Shown here piece after piece: positions 26,661 through 35,034 of a DNA stretch of 64,000 bases. Numbering within the stretch: the first letter of the stretch is position 1; the number at the start of each line of letters is the position of its first letter. The position numbers were made by a program, and so were the translations under genes. The DNA is taken from assembly GCF_003151255.1 (NCBI RefSeq), contig NZ_CP029481.1, forward strand, positions 496,001 to 560,000, in the 5' to 3' direction. This DNA comes from Microvirga sp. 17 mud 1-3. GTDB lineage: Bacteria; Pseudomonadota; Alphaproteobacteria; Rhizobiales; Beijerinckiaceae. The notes beneath the pieces were generated by a model. That model was not told where the DNA came from and did no database searches. It saw only the letters and a program-made list of their open reading frames with translations.

Positions 26661-27953
26661 GTGAGTTCAGTAAATCATTCTGCCGCACATATTACACGGC
26701 GTGTCCGGCAAATCCGACAAATATGGAGTTCTCAAGGACCGCGCGCCGTTGGAGATCGCGCCAGATTGTTCTTAGCGGAACGGATCAGGCCAAACACGAT
26801 ACCACTGCCTGTTCGGCCCGCTGACGTCCTTGCAGCAGACCTGTCGCGCCGGCCGGATGTTCAGCTGCCGAGAGCGGAACCCGGGGAGCCGATAATTCTC
26901 AACTGGGTCATGACGCCACCTGCTCGGGGATCTGGAGGACATACGACCATATTCAGAATTCTAAATTACCTGGAGAGGAACGGTTACGCGAACCGGGTCT
27001 ATTTTTATGATCCTTACGAAGCGGACCATGAATATTACGAACAAATTGTTCGAACCTATTACGGTTTCAATGGCCCAGTTGAGAGCGTGAAGAATCCTAT
27101 GAAGGATGCTCATGGTGTGATAGCCACAAGTTGGCCAACCGCATATGCGGTATTCAACTCAACCTGCGCAGGAAAGCGGTTCTATTTCGTTCAGGATTTT
27201 GAGCCTTTCTTTCACCCTGTCAGCGCCGCCAGTATTCTGGCGGAAAATACTTATCATATGGGCTTCCATGCCATTACGGCGGGCCGTTGGCTGGCCGAGA
27301 AGCTTGGAAAAGAGTATGGCCTCACGGCAGACTACTTCGAATTCGGTTGCGACAGTTCTTGCTACATGCTGCAGCCGGAGAACAAGCGGAGTGGAATCGT
27401 CTATTACGCTCGCCGCGAGGCTCGCCGCGGTTTAGAGCTTGGCATCATGGCGCTTGAATTGTTTGCGAAGCGCCGGCCGGACATCGAGATCCATGTTTAT
27501 GGCGATAAGATTGGTGCGCTGCCATTCAATATAATCGATCATGGGTGGGTTACGCCCAGCCAACTGAACGGGATTTATAACCGTTGCTTTGCGGGTTTGA
27601 GTTTATCTCTGACGAACGTGTCTCTCGTGCCTCATGAAATGTTGGCTGCCGGTTGCATTCCGGTGGTCAATGACGCTGAACACAATCGCATGGTGCTTAG
27701 CAACCCGTTTGTGCACTATGCCCGGCCGACGCCTCAAGAGCTTGCGACTGAACTTGAAGCCCTTGTGAAGCATCCAGATTTCGAGGCCCTGGCTCGCGCG
27801 GCTGCAGCCAGTGTGCGATCCGCGACCTGGGAAGGGGCTGGCGCTCGTGTCGACACCGCCTTGAGGAATGCCATTCAGTCTCAAAGCATGCCGAACAATT
27901 TGAGGATTGTCCCGATGGAGGTGAGCAGGGTGAAGCTGCCGGAGGCAGGTTAG
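26661..27953 (+). CDS. Glycosyltransferase, WsaF-like GT4
   Basis: This 430-residue GT-B enzyme resembles WsaF-type (rhamnan synthesis) transferases. The N-terminal domain has LNWVMTPPARGSGGHTTIF, a typical acceptor-domain loop, and FYFVQDFEPFFHP, a signature of the WsaF group. The C-terminal domain has SGIVYYARREARRGLELG and the donor-binding SLTNVSLVPHEMLAAGCIPV. It starts with GTG 26661. It faces the AraC-type regulator gene tail to tail (25-base gap). With the rhamnosyltransferase-like GT2 next door, a rhamnose-containing polymer is plausible, although no dTDP-rhamnose genes are in the window. Confidence 0.85.
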   Translation: MSSVNHSAAHITRRVRQIRQIWSSQGPRAVGDRARLFLAERIRPNTIPLPVRPADVLAADLSRRPDVQLPRAEPGEPIILNWVMTPPARGSGGHTTIFRILNYLERNGYANRVYFYDPYEADHEYYEQIVRTYYGFNGPVESVKNPMKDAHGVIATSWPTAYAVFNSTCAGKRFYFVQDFEPFFHPVSAASILAENTYHMGFHAITAGRWLAEKLGKEYGLTADYFEFGCDSSCYMLQPENKRSGIVYYARREARRGLELGIMALELFAKRRPDIEIHVYGDKIGALPFNIIDHGWVTPSQLNGIYNRCFAGLSLSLTNVSLVPHEMLAAGCIPVVNDAEHNRMVLSNPFVHYARPTPQELATELEALVKHPDFEALARAAAASVRSATWEGAGARVDTALRNAIQSQSMPNNLRIVPMEVSRVKLPEAG

Positions 27954-27978
27954 ACAGGATTCACCCAGACCATTCTGC

Positions 27979-29067
27979 TCACGGATGATTCTCTGGGTGA
28001 TTGTTCCGGGAGCTTGATCCATTGAGCTGCCGTCGCGCGTGGCTCGGAGACATTCCCGTCCACCGCTGGAATGCATGTACAAATGAGCTTGCCTCTGCGT
28101 AGCCGAGCAGCCAAGTGATTTGAGAAATCGAGAGCTCCTTGTTACGAAGATAGCTTCTCGCAAGCACGGCCCGAAGTTCGTCGAGAATGCTGCTAAATGT
28201 CAGGCCTTCCTCGGCCAGGCGTCTTGAGAGGGTCCGAGGACTCATGCCGAGATCATTGGCAATGCTCACAATGCTGACATTTCCATGGGGCAGGCGTGGA
28301 GTTATGGCATTCTCGACACGTGTTCTGAGTGGGTTCTGGTTCGACTGACGCTGCGCAATAACCTTGTCGTAGTCCTCCACCAGGAACCTGTTAAGGAAAG
28401 GGTCAGCCGTGATGAGAGGTAAATCAGCTGTTTGAAGATCGAATGAGATTCGATCCGCTGGAGCTCCGAAGTTCAGGGCGCATGCAAAATAGCGCTCCAT
28501 TTCGGAGAGGTCGCCTTCATGACGATGGACGAAACCTACATAAGCTGGCGTTAGCCCGCGGTTTGTGAAGAAGCGGCTTTTTCGAAGAGTGCAGGTTATC
28601 CAGAACTCCATTTCGTGGCGATCGAGATGGCGCTGAACACCGATATATTCAAAATCAATCGTGAAGACACTGGTCTTCTGATATGAGATCCGCAATCCTT
28701 CATTGACGATGGAGCTATAGTGCGCTTCGCGCGAGATTGCGTCACCCAGTTTTTCCGATGACGCCATGACGTAGTAAAACGGGCCAAGTTCGCGCAGGTC
28801 GAACTCCTGGGCGATATGAAAACCGAGGAGGTTATCCTTGATTGCCTCCGCCACCATATTGAGAAACAGAATCTGGCTTCGAACGCTAACGCGAACGTGG
28901 TTCTCACTTAGGAGGTTCGATGGCAGGCCAGCTTCTTTCAGCAGGGAGGTGACATCCTCGCCGGCTTGCATGGCACGCTCCGCCGCAAGTCGTGAGAGCA
29001 CTCCAACGGCCGTTGGGAGCGCTGCGAGCCCCTTCCTTAGTGGCTGAAGTGAGTTTCTCTGGGGCAT
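27979..29067 (-). CDS. AraC family transcriptional regulator
   Basis: This 362-residue regulator has an N-terminal arabinose-binding-like ligand domain of the OruR/ArgR type (about 20-220) and a C-terminal AraC helix-turn-helix pair (about 250-355). The HTH motifs are VSIVSIANDLGMSPRTLSRR and ISQITWLLGYAEASSFVHAF, followed by RWTGMSPSHARR, the AraC signature. It lies between glycan-assembly and flippase genes and could control the island, but its ligand and targets are unknown. The 216 bases upstream (29068-29283) would hold its own promoter. Confidence 0.9.
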   Translation of the reverse strand: MPQRNSLQPLRKGLAALPTAVGVLSRLAAERAMQAGEDVTSLLKEAGLPSNLLSENHVRVSVRSQILFLNMVAEAIKDNLLGFHIAQEFDLRELGPFYYVMASSEKLGDAISREAHYSSIVNEGLRISYQKTSVFTIDFEYIGVQRHLDRHEMEFWITCTLRKSRFFTNRGLTPAYVGFVHRHEGDLSEMERYFACALNFGAPADRISFDLQTADLPLITADPFLNRFLVEDYDKVIAQRQSNQNPLRTRVENAITPRLPHGNVSIVSIANDLGMSPRTLSRRLAEEGLTFSSILDELRAVLARSYLRNKELSISQITWLLGYAEASSFVHAFQRWTGMSPSHARRQLNGSSSRNNHPENHP

Positions 29068-29283
29068 CTGTCTGATCTACCGCAGAGCTTCAATATCCGT
29101 TCACTTGAATATGCAGGCAAGGCCTTGTCGTAAACCGTTGTTAGCTATTCCGGACGACCCTAAGTGGAGACCGCATGAGGCACTTCCGTATCGAGCATTC
29201 ACGCAAAGACCGGCATGCTTCGACTCGTGCGATGATTGAGGGTGGCACTTCGATCAACCGTAGCGTCGGTCTTGGATGCGCCT

Positions 29284-30792
29284 TCAGACCAGCCGCATGA
29301 GCCAGGGGCGGATTGCAGCGGGCAGGAACTCAGGAGGGTAAAGCGTGAGAAGAGTGCGGAGAGAATAGAAGCCCGTGAAGAGCAGAGCCGCGACTCCTAT
29401 GCCGATTGCAGGCAAGGATGGAAGATACAATAAGCTGCAGAATACAACCCCTACCGTAGGCAAGAAAACTGCCGCGACTTTCATGTTCGCAGCCGACCAC
29501 CGGAAGCCACTAAGCCGACGGACGACGATATAGCTCAGAATGCTATGCCAGACGTAAAGGATGAAAAAAGCGACACCTGCTCCGTCAATCCCAAACGAGA
29601 TGACAAGAAGCCAAGCGGCTCCAACATGGACGAGAGTTGCCAGAACTTCGGTCCAAAAGAATATCTGCTGCGCTCCCTTTGCCAGGACGATGAAGCCCAT
29701 CGGCCAGGCGATAACCCTCAGGACCATGCCGAGGCATATCCACCGGAGAAGGCCGATCGCGGCGTGAAAGTCGGAGGAATAGAATAGGGACACTACAATT
29801 GGTGCAAAGGTGAGTGTCGCGATAACGCCCGGGCCAGCGAGCAGGATGCTGACCTGAGCCTGCTCATTGACAAGGCGGTTGCATTCCGCGTTGTCCTGAG
29901 CCGACGCAGTGAGCCGTGGGTAGAAGTCTGCACCCATGGCCTGCAGAATGAAGCCGGCGTAAAGCCCTCCGAGCGTCCACGCAGCCTGATAGAGGCCAGC
30001 CGCGGAAACGCCGGCATTGGAGAGCACGATAATCCGAATTGCATATGCCGCCCCAAGGGTGAGGAAGCCGCTCGCCATGAACGCAAAGCCTAATTTGAGC
30101 AGCTTCGTGGATTCCGGCCACATTTGTTTTAAGGAGAGCGGATGCGTCGCTATCTGGATCTTCCGGCTGTACCACCACGAGGTGAGAATTGAAGCTGCCG
30201 CCATGGCTATCAGCGATGGCACGATGCCCTTTTCGCCAAACACGTAAATCAGAGGAATGCTGACCGCTGTGCTGAAAGCGGCTGCTAGAATGCTCATCCG
30301 GGCGAGGTCCGAGATTCGTCTCATGCCCTGGATCAGGGCCGCTTGGCCTGCCGATATGGACTTGAAGAATACGACGACGGCGAGCAACGCGACGCTAATA
30401 GCATGGTGGTCACTACCGAAAGTGAACTCTGAAATCGGTTGTGCGAATAACGCAAGGGCGAAGGCCCCGCAAAGCCCCAGAAGAAGAGAAATTCTGCGAA
30501 GGACGATAGTCGTTGTAGCAATTCTTTCCGCATCTTCCGTCCCGGCGGCCTCTGCAATCTGACGGACGCCGCTGCTCTGAATCCCCAGGCCTGCAACGCT
30601 TTGTGTGAGGTCGGCAATAGACGTATACAAGCCCATAAGGCCAACCCCCGATGGGCCAAGAATCATCGCAAGTGCTTTGTTTCTGATAATTCCGAAAGCA
30701 ATGTTGATGACAGACGATCCGCCGATCTGAACTGTCGACTTAAGGATTTGAACATAAGTGTGCTTTTCTCGGCGATCGTCCTTAGTGAGCAT
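29284..30792 (-). CDS. Polysaccharide flippase, Wzx-like
   Basis: This 502-residue membrane protein of the MOP/polysaccharide-transport superfamily has about 12-14 helices. The first helices carry GGSSVINIAFGIIRNKALAM and LGPSGVGLMGLYTSIADL, typical of O-antigen/EPS translocases (PST type). It would flip lipid-linked repeat units to the periplasm for polymerisation by the Wzy-like protein at 23.7 kb. It is on the minus strand, with ExoF upstream on the same strand (162-base gap), so the two could be one transcript. Confidence 0.88.
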   Translation of the reverse strand: MLTKDDRREKHTYVQILKSTVQIGGSSVINIAFGIIRNKALAMILGPSGVGLMGLYTSIADLTQSVAGLGIQSSGVRQIAEAAGTEDAERIATTTIVLRRISLLLGLCGAFALALFAQPISEFTFGSDHHAISVALLAVVVFFKSISAGQAALIQGMRRISDLARMSILAAAFSTAVSIPLIYVFGEKGIVPSLIAMAAASILTSWWYSRKIQIATHPLSLKQMWPESTKLLKLGFAFMASGFLTLGAAYAIRIIVLSNAGVSAAGLYQAAWTLGGLYAGFILQAMGADFYPRLTASAQDNAECNRLVNEQAQVSILLAGPGVIATLTFAPIVVSLFYSSDFHAAIGLLRWICLGMVLRVIAWPMGFIVLAKGAQQIFFWTEVLATLVHVGAAWLLVISFGIDGAGVAFFILYVWHSILSYIVVRRLSGFRWSAANMKVAAVFLPTVGVVFCSLLYLPSLPAIGIGVAALLFTGFYSLRTLLTLYPPEFLPAAIRPWLMRLV

Positions 30793-30954
30793 ATGTTCAA
30801 CCGTTTGGAATGGAATCGGCTCTCACGTTCTAGCGGAAGGAAAAATGATCATCATTTATGGCCTCGCTAGACATCCGAAATTTTGCGTTTAGTAAGCCTA
30901 CCGGCAATTCAGACCGGCGGCCGCATGAACCGAAGCTTCCCAGTAAGCAGGGCG

Positions 30955-32253
30955 CTATTGTGTCAATCCGCTCACCGTTGAGTTCGTCGGGCGCTTTCCA
31001 GCGGGTTCGCTGAGCGCAACCTTCACAACATCATTCGGCTTCAGCGGAGTCTGCTCCGAGGCGGATATTTCTTCGGCCTTTCCCTCGGACTGTCTTACAA
31101 TTGTAAAGGTGAGGTTGGGTTCGACCGTATTCTCACGTTTGCTCTCACTGATCGGCGACGTGCCACTGACAACAAGAACTTTCTTTACGACGTCTTCCTT
31201 GATTTTCAGTCGCTCAAGATTGGCCTGAGCCTCCTGTAGTTCGACAGAGACGCTCGTCTGGTGCTTGTCTTTAAGGCTGAGGGCATTCCGAGTAGCTTCG
31301 CTTAAATTCTGCCGAGCGCGCATGGCAGCCGTGATCTCGTCGAGCCGATTGGACTGCAGATTCGATACAGCGAGTTCAAGCTCCGATCGTCTTGAGACTG
31401 TCGCAATGCCTCGCTCAACCAGCGACCTGACGCCGGCGAGCTCATCGCTTACAAGCTTGATACGGCTATCGAGTGTTTCGGTCTTCTTCTCCAGAATGTC
31501 GATTTCCGACGTGAACAGCTTTCTCAGCTCATCAAGGCTTTCGAGCTGGCGGCTAAGCTCGTTTCTGCGGGCGTTGAAAACAATCCGCTCCTGCGCCATG
31601 ACTTCCGCGACTGTCGGATCCCCGGCCCGTGAAGTAAGATCGGCCGGGAAGCTGATGTCTTTAGCGCTGCTACTCTCTGCTTCCAGGCGGGAGATTCTGG
31701 CCAGGGTCCGAAGAATATCTTCCCGGAAGCTCTGCAGATCGCCCAGCATTCCGATCTGCCCTTTATCACCGTCCTGTGTCGCGGCTCGATAGCGCCCGCC
31801 GCTAAGGGCCAAGGCTTGGAGGACAGTCATGCCAGGCCGAAATTTGTATTCTCCCGGAGTGGTGACGCTCCCGACAATATAGATCGGTGGGTACTCCAGA
31901 ATCTCTATTGTTGTATTCGGAGCGCTGATTAACCCAGTCTTATCCTTGAGTTGATCGGAGATTTTGGCAGCGAGTTCCACATTGTCCATCGTTCCAGTGG
32001 AAATGGTGCCGACCAAAGGCAACGATAGCGTGCCTGTAGAGGACACAGTAAATTCCCCGCCGATGGCGCCCCACGGCTGATACTCACCCTTCGACGGGAC
32101 CCATTGCACAACGGAGACACGTAGTTTTGTTTGAGGGGCAATGGGGTAGGTGTCGGCATGTGACGCAAGGGGCCACGCGGCAAGAAGCCCAAAGGCGATG
32201 GCCGCGAGCAGTGGTGCGCGGGAAGATTGCATGGATACGCGGGCCCCTGACAT
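30955..32253 (-). CDS. Polysaccharide export outer-membrane protein, ExoF/Wza-like
   Basis: This 432-residue protein has a signal peptide (about 15-33, ending ASHAD), a polysaccharide export (PES) domain with YPIAPQTKLRVSVVQW and TGTLSLPLVGTI, and a SLBB-like segment with PPIYIVGSVTTPGEYKF and LQALALSGG. A long coiled-coil follows (about 195-350), as in rhizobial ExoF. It would form the periplasmic/outer-membrane exit channel together with Wzc. It diverges from the Wzc gene across 300 bases. There is no lipobox cysteine, unlike Wza, which also fits ExoF. Confidence 0.88.
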   Translation of the reverse strand: MSGARVSMQSSRAPLLAAIAFGLLAAWPLASHADTYPIAPQTKLRVSVVQWVPSKGEYQPWGAIGGEFTVSSTGTLSLPLVGTISTGTMDNVELAAKISDQLKDKTGLISAPNTTIEILEYPPIYIVGSVTTPGEYKFRPGMTVLQALALSGGRYRAATQDGDKGQIGMLGDLQSFREDILRTLARISRLEAESSSAKDISFPADLTSRAGDPTVAEVMAQERIVFNARRNELSRQLESLDELRKLFTSEIDILEKKTETLDSRIKLVSDELAGVRSLVERGIATVSRRSELELAVSNLQSNRLDEITAAMRARQNLSEATRNALSLKDKHQTSVSVELQEAQANLERLKIKEDVVKKVLVVSGTSPISESKRENTVEPNLTFTIVRQSEGKAEEISASEQTPLKPNDVVKVALSEPAGKRPTNSTVSGLTQ

Positions 32254-32553
32254 GTTGAATTCCCTGCCATTGGGATGCTCGATAGCGTTTGAGCCGGACC
32301 GATTGTTGGCAAGTGAGCCCGCGACGTCAACGTTGTAGACGGCATGTAATACTTACGAGCCAAACCGTTAACTAGACTTCTCGCGACGCAAGAGTGTAAA
32401 TTTAAGGCGTACGGCGAGAGGAAGTATAGGCTCTCTCTTAGCGTGAGGCTCATGAACTGCTCCTTTCGTCATCCCAAGAAATACGTAAAACGGACAGGAA
32501 CTGGTGTGCGGCGCGCGCACTAATTCTTCCCAGATGAAGCGAGTGACCGCACG
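32254..32553. other. Divergent promoter region between export and co-polymerase genes
   Basis: These 300 bases separate the ExoF-like (minus) and Wzc-like (plus) genes and should carry promoters for both. I see no strong operator palindrome or gene. Confidence 0.45.
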
Positions 32554-34026
32554 ATGGGCAATATCGACGTCCGCTTTTATCTCTCGCTCTTTTTTCGGCG
32601 AATTCACTACTTCTTGGCGATAGTGGCGTTGGTTTCGACGGCGGGGGTTACGGTCGCTTATCTTCTTCCTCCCACCTATCGCGCAAACGCAAGAATCCTC
32701 GTGGAGTCCCCGCAGATTCCCACGGACCTGGCGCGCTCAACCGTGTCTGCTGAGATCCTGAAGCAGCTTCAGATTGTCGAGCTAAGACTGATGACGAGGG
32801 CCAATCTGCTGGCGCTAGCAGAACGGCTTAACCTCTACCGAAACCTGCCTGAGGCCTCGGAAGATGACATAGTTGACGACATGCGTTCGCGGATGAGCGT
32901 GGATCAGATGCAATTCGACGTCCCGCGCGGCAGGGATGCCGCTCTCGCCTTCACGGTATCGTACAAGGCGTCTCAGGGAGAGCTCGCGGCCAACATCGTA
33001 AACGAGTTCGTGAAACTTCTTATCCAAAAGAACACGGAGCTCCGCACTGAGCAGGCGAGCGAAACACTGCAGTTTTTTCAGCACGAAACGGACAGGCTGA
33101 GTGCGAAACTTGTACAGATTGAAGGGGAGATCTCTAGTTTCAAAAAGGACAACAGGGATGCGTTGCCAGAGGGGCTCAGCTTCCATTACAGCCAGCAACT
33201 TAATCTTCAGGACCGCTTGATGCAGCTTGGGCGTGAGGAGGCCTCGCTCCGCGATGGACGCTTACGGTTACTGCAGATGTACAACAGTACTGGACGGGTT
33301 GGGAGCGCCGTCAAGGGCGTCGAGGAGGTTACGCTCGACCAACTGCGCAAAGTGCTAATCGAACAGCGCACGATCTACTCAGATAGCAGTCCTGGCATTG
33401 TGGCTCTTCAAAAGCAGATTGCGGCACTTGAAAAAGCTGCGGCCGCAAAAAAGACGAGCGATGCCAAGTCTGGAGAGTCCGAAGAAAAACCCCTCCCTGC
33501 AGAGCTGAGCATGCAGCTTGCCGATATTGATCGCAGGCTGGAATTGATTGTCGATGACAAGGCTACAATCGAGCGAAACCTGTCGTCGATCAACAGGGCA
33601 ATTGCCGCAACACCAGCCAACGAGGCGGTCTTAAACTCCTTGGAGCGTCAATATCAAAATATTCAGACGCAGTACAATGTTGCCGTATCAAGACTGGCAG
33701 ACGCTTCCACGGGGGATCGAATCGAGCAGAGGTCCAAGGGTGAAAGACTTTCAGTCTTGGATTGGGCGCTGCCGCCGCAGCACCCCATCGGCCCCAAGCG
33801 TCTTGTTATCGCGGCCGGCAGCATCGTCGCCTCCATCATGCTTGGATTCGGTTTGATCCTGGCACTGGAGTTCCTGAACAAGACGATCCGTCGGCCCAGT
33901 GAATTGGTCGAAACACTGGAGATCGAACCGCTTGAGACCATTCCTTATATCCCCGTAAGGGGGCAGCCACCTTCTGGCGGTTTGAGACTAATTCCAACGG
34001 CATTCCGTCGTGCATCGGGGATGTAG
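32554..34026 (+). CDS. Polysaccharide co-polymerase, Wzc/ExoP N-terminal part
   Basis: This 490-residue chain-length determinant (Wzz/GumC type) has an N-terminal membrane helix (FLAIVALVSTAGVTVAYLL), a periplasmic Wzz domain with the PTYRANARILVESP start, a long coiled coil (about 165-400), and a second membrane helix (LVIAAGSIVASIMLGFGLIL) near 425. It stops shortly after, without a kinase domain. The BY-kinase is instead encoded by the next gene, 6 bases later. In rhizobial ExoP and enterobacterial Wzc the two are fused, so this is a split version. It would set polymer length together with the Wzy-like protein. Confidence 0.9.
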   Translation: MGNIDVRFYLSLFFRRIHYFLAIVALVSTAGVTVAYLLPPTYRANARILVESPQIPTDLARSTVSAEILKQLQIVELRLMTRANLLALAERLNLYRNLPEASEDDIVDDMRSRMSVDQMQFDVPRGRDAALAFTVSYKASQGELAANIVNEFVKLLIQKNTELRTEQASETLQFFQHETDRLSAKLVQIEGEISSFKKDNRDALPEGLSFHYSQQLNLQDRLMQLGREEASLRDGRLRLLQMYNSTGRVGSAVKGVEEVTLDQLRKVLIEQRTIYSDSSPGIVALQKQIAALEKAAAAKKTSDAKSGESEEKPLPAELSMQLADIDRRLELIVDDKATIERNLSSINRAIAATPANEAVLNSLERQYQNIQTQYNVAVSRLADASTGDRIEQRSKGERLSVLDWALPPQHPIGPKRLVIAAGSIVASIMLGFGLILALEFLNKTIRRPSELVETLEIEPLETIPYIPVRGQPPSGGLRLIPTAFRRASGM

Positions 34027-34032
34027 GGGCTC

Positions 34033-34839
34033 ATGATGGAGCGAATTCAATCTACATTAGAGAAACTGGAACGAGAGATCGCCTTGGTAGCGTATCGGGA
34101 TAATGGAATGCCTCCTTTGCCGCCCTCGCAGGCGAGTGATCCCGTGTGGAAGAAGCTGCCTCAAGTGAGATTGGATCGGAAGCATACTGCACAGAGCCGG
34201 ATTGTCACAATTGACCGCTTCGATGCAGCCAGCTTCAGATTTGACATACTCCGGACCAAGGTTCTGAAAGTCTTGCGTCAGAACAACTGGACCTCGGTTG
34301 CAATCACTTCCCCGACGCCGGGGTGTGGAAAGACCGTTCTTGCCGTCAACCTAGCTTTTAGTTTCGCCAACTTAAAGGATTGCAGGACCGTCCTTGTGGA
34401 TCTCGATCTCAGGCGGCCTCAAGTCGGCAATGTCCTTGGCCTGGAGAAGAAGCACTCCATGGAACGGTTCCTGAGAGGCGACAGCTCCATCGAAGAATCC
34501 TTCACGCGGTGCGGCGAGAATATTGCTGTAGGTACGAATGAATATCCCGCATCCTGCGCCGCCGAGCTGTTGCAGGATCCTCGGACGGCTCCGGCCATAA
34601 GGAGTTTGAAAGAGAAGCTGAAGCCCGATGTTATGATCTTTGATCTACCGCCGATGCTGATCAATGACGACGTGCTGGCTTTCTTGCCGAATGTGGACTG
34701 CGTCATTCTGGTCGCCGCCGCCGAGACAAGCACCTTTAGTGAGGTGGATGCCTGCGAGCGGAATTTGGCTCGTGAGTCACAGGTCCTTGGGGTGGTTTTG
34801 AATAAATGCAGATATAGCCCCGAGCGGTACGGCTATTAG
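34033..34839 (+). CDS. Tyrosine-protein kinase (BY-kinase), CpsD/CapB-like
   Basis: This 268-residue cytoplasmic ATPase/kinase phosphorylates its own C-terminal tyrosines to control polymer assembly. Walker A is in SPTPGCGKT (93-101), Walker A' in VLVDLDLRRP (about 120-129) and Walker B in VMIFDLPP. The C-terminus is a short Tyr cluster (RYSPERYGY), fewer tyrosines than in Wzc. ATG 34033 (or 34036) has AGGGG upstream. It starts 6 bases after the Wzc-like membrane gene and must act with it. Confidence 0.9.
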   Translation: MMERIQSTLEKLEREIALVAYRDNGMPPLPPSQASDPVWKKLPQVRLDRKHTAQSRIVTIDRFDAASFRFDILRTKVLKVLRQNNWTSVAITSPTPGCGKTVLAVNLAFSFANLKDCRTVLVDLDLRRPQVGNVLGLEKKHSMERFLRGDSSIEESFTRCGENIAVGTNEYPASCAAELLQDPRTAPAIRSLKEKLKPDVMIFDLPPMLINDDVLAFLPNVDCVILVAAAETSTFSEVDACERNLARESQVLGVVLNKCRYSPERYGY

Positions 34840-34984
34840 ATCCTGCACGCTAACGAACGTGAGCATAGCTACGCTTTAAAAGGCCAGGCTTTCGCCAGGG
34901 GCTGCCTGACAATTGTGAAGCTCTTTCTACGCCCGAGATCTGTCTCGCTTGAATGCTGTACAAGAAGACGAAGCTCAAAGAGAA

Positions 34985-35016
34985 GCTGGGCGCAGGAGTC
35001 TCCTCCTGCGCCCAGC
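34985..35016 (-). terminator. Terminator of the RTX beta-helix gene
   Basis: A perfect 14-bp stem, GCTGGGCGCAGGAG (34985-34998) with CTCCTGCGCCCAGC (35003-35016) and a 4-base loop, lies 19 bases past the stop of the minus-strand RTX gene and is followed on that strand by TTCTCTTTG. On the plus strand it is followed by CCCTTTGTCGGTTTTC, so it may also stop transcription from the BY-kinase gene. Confidence 0.85.
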
Positions 35017-35034
35017 CCTTTGTCGGTTTTCGAC

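Noticed and set aside
26239..26688. N-terminal extension of the GT2 protein at 25228-26238
   Set aside because: The GT2 fold begins just after Met at 26238, which has a strong ribosome site; the 150 upstream codons show no protein-like pattern.
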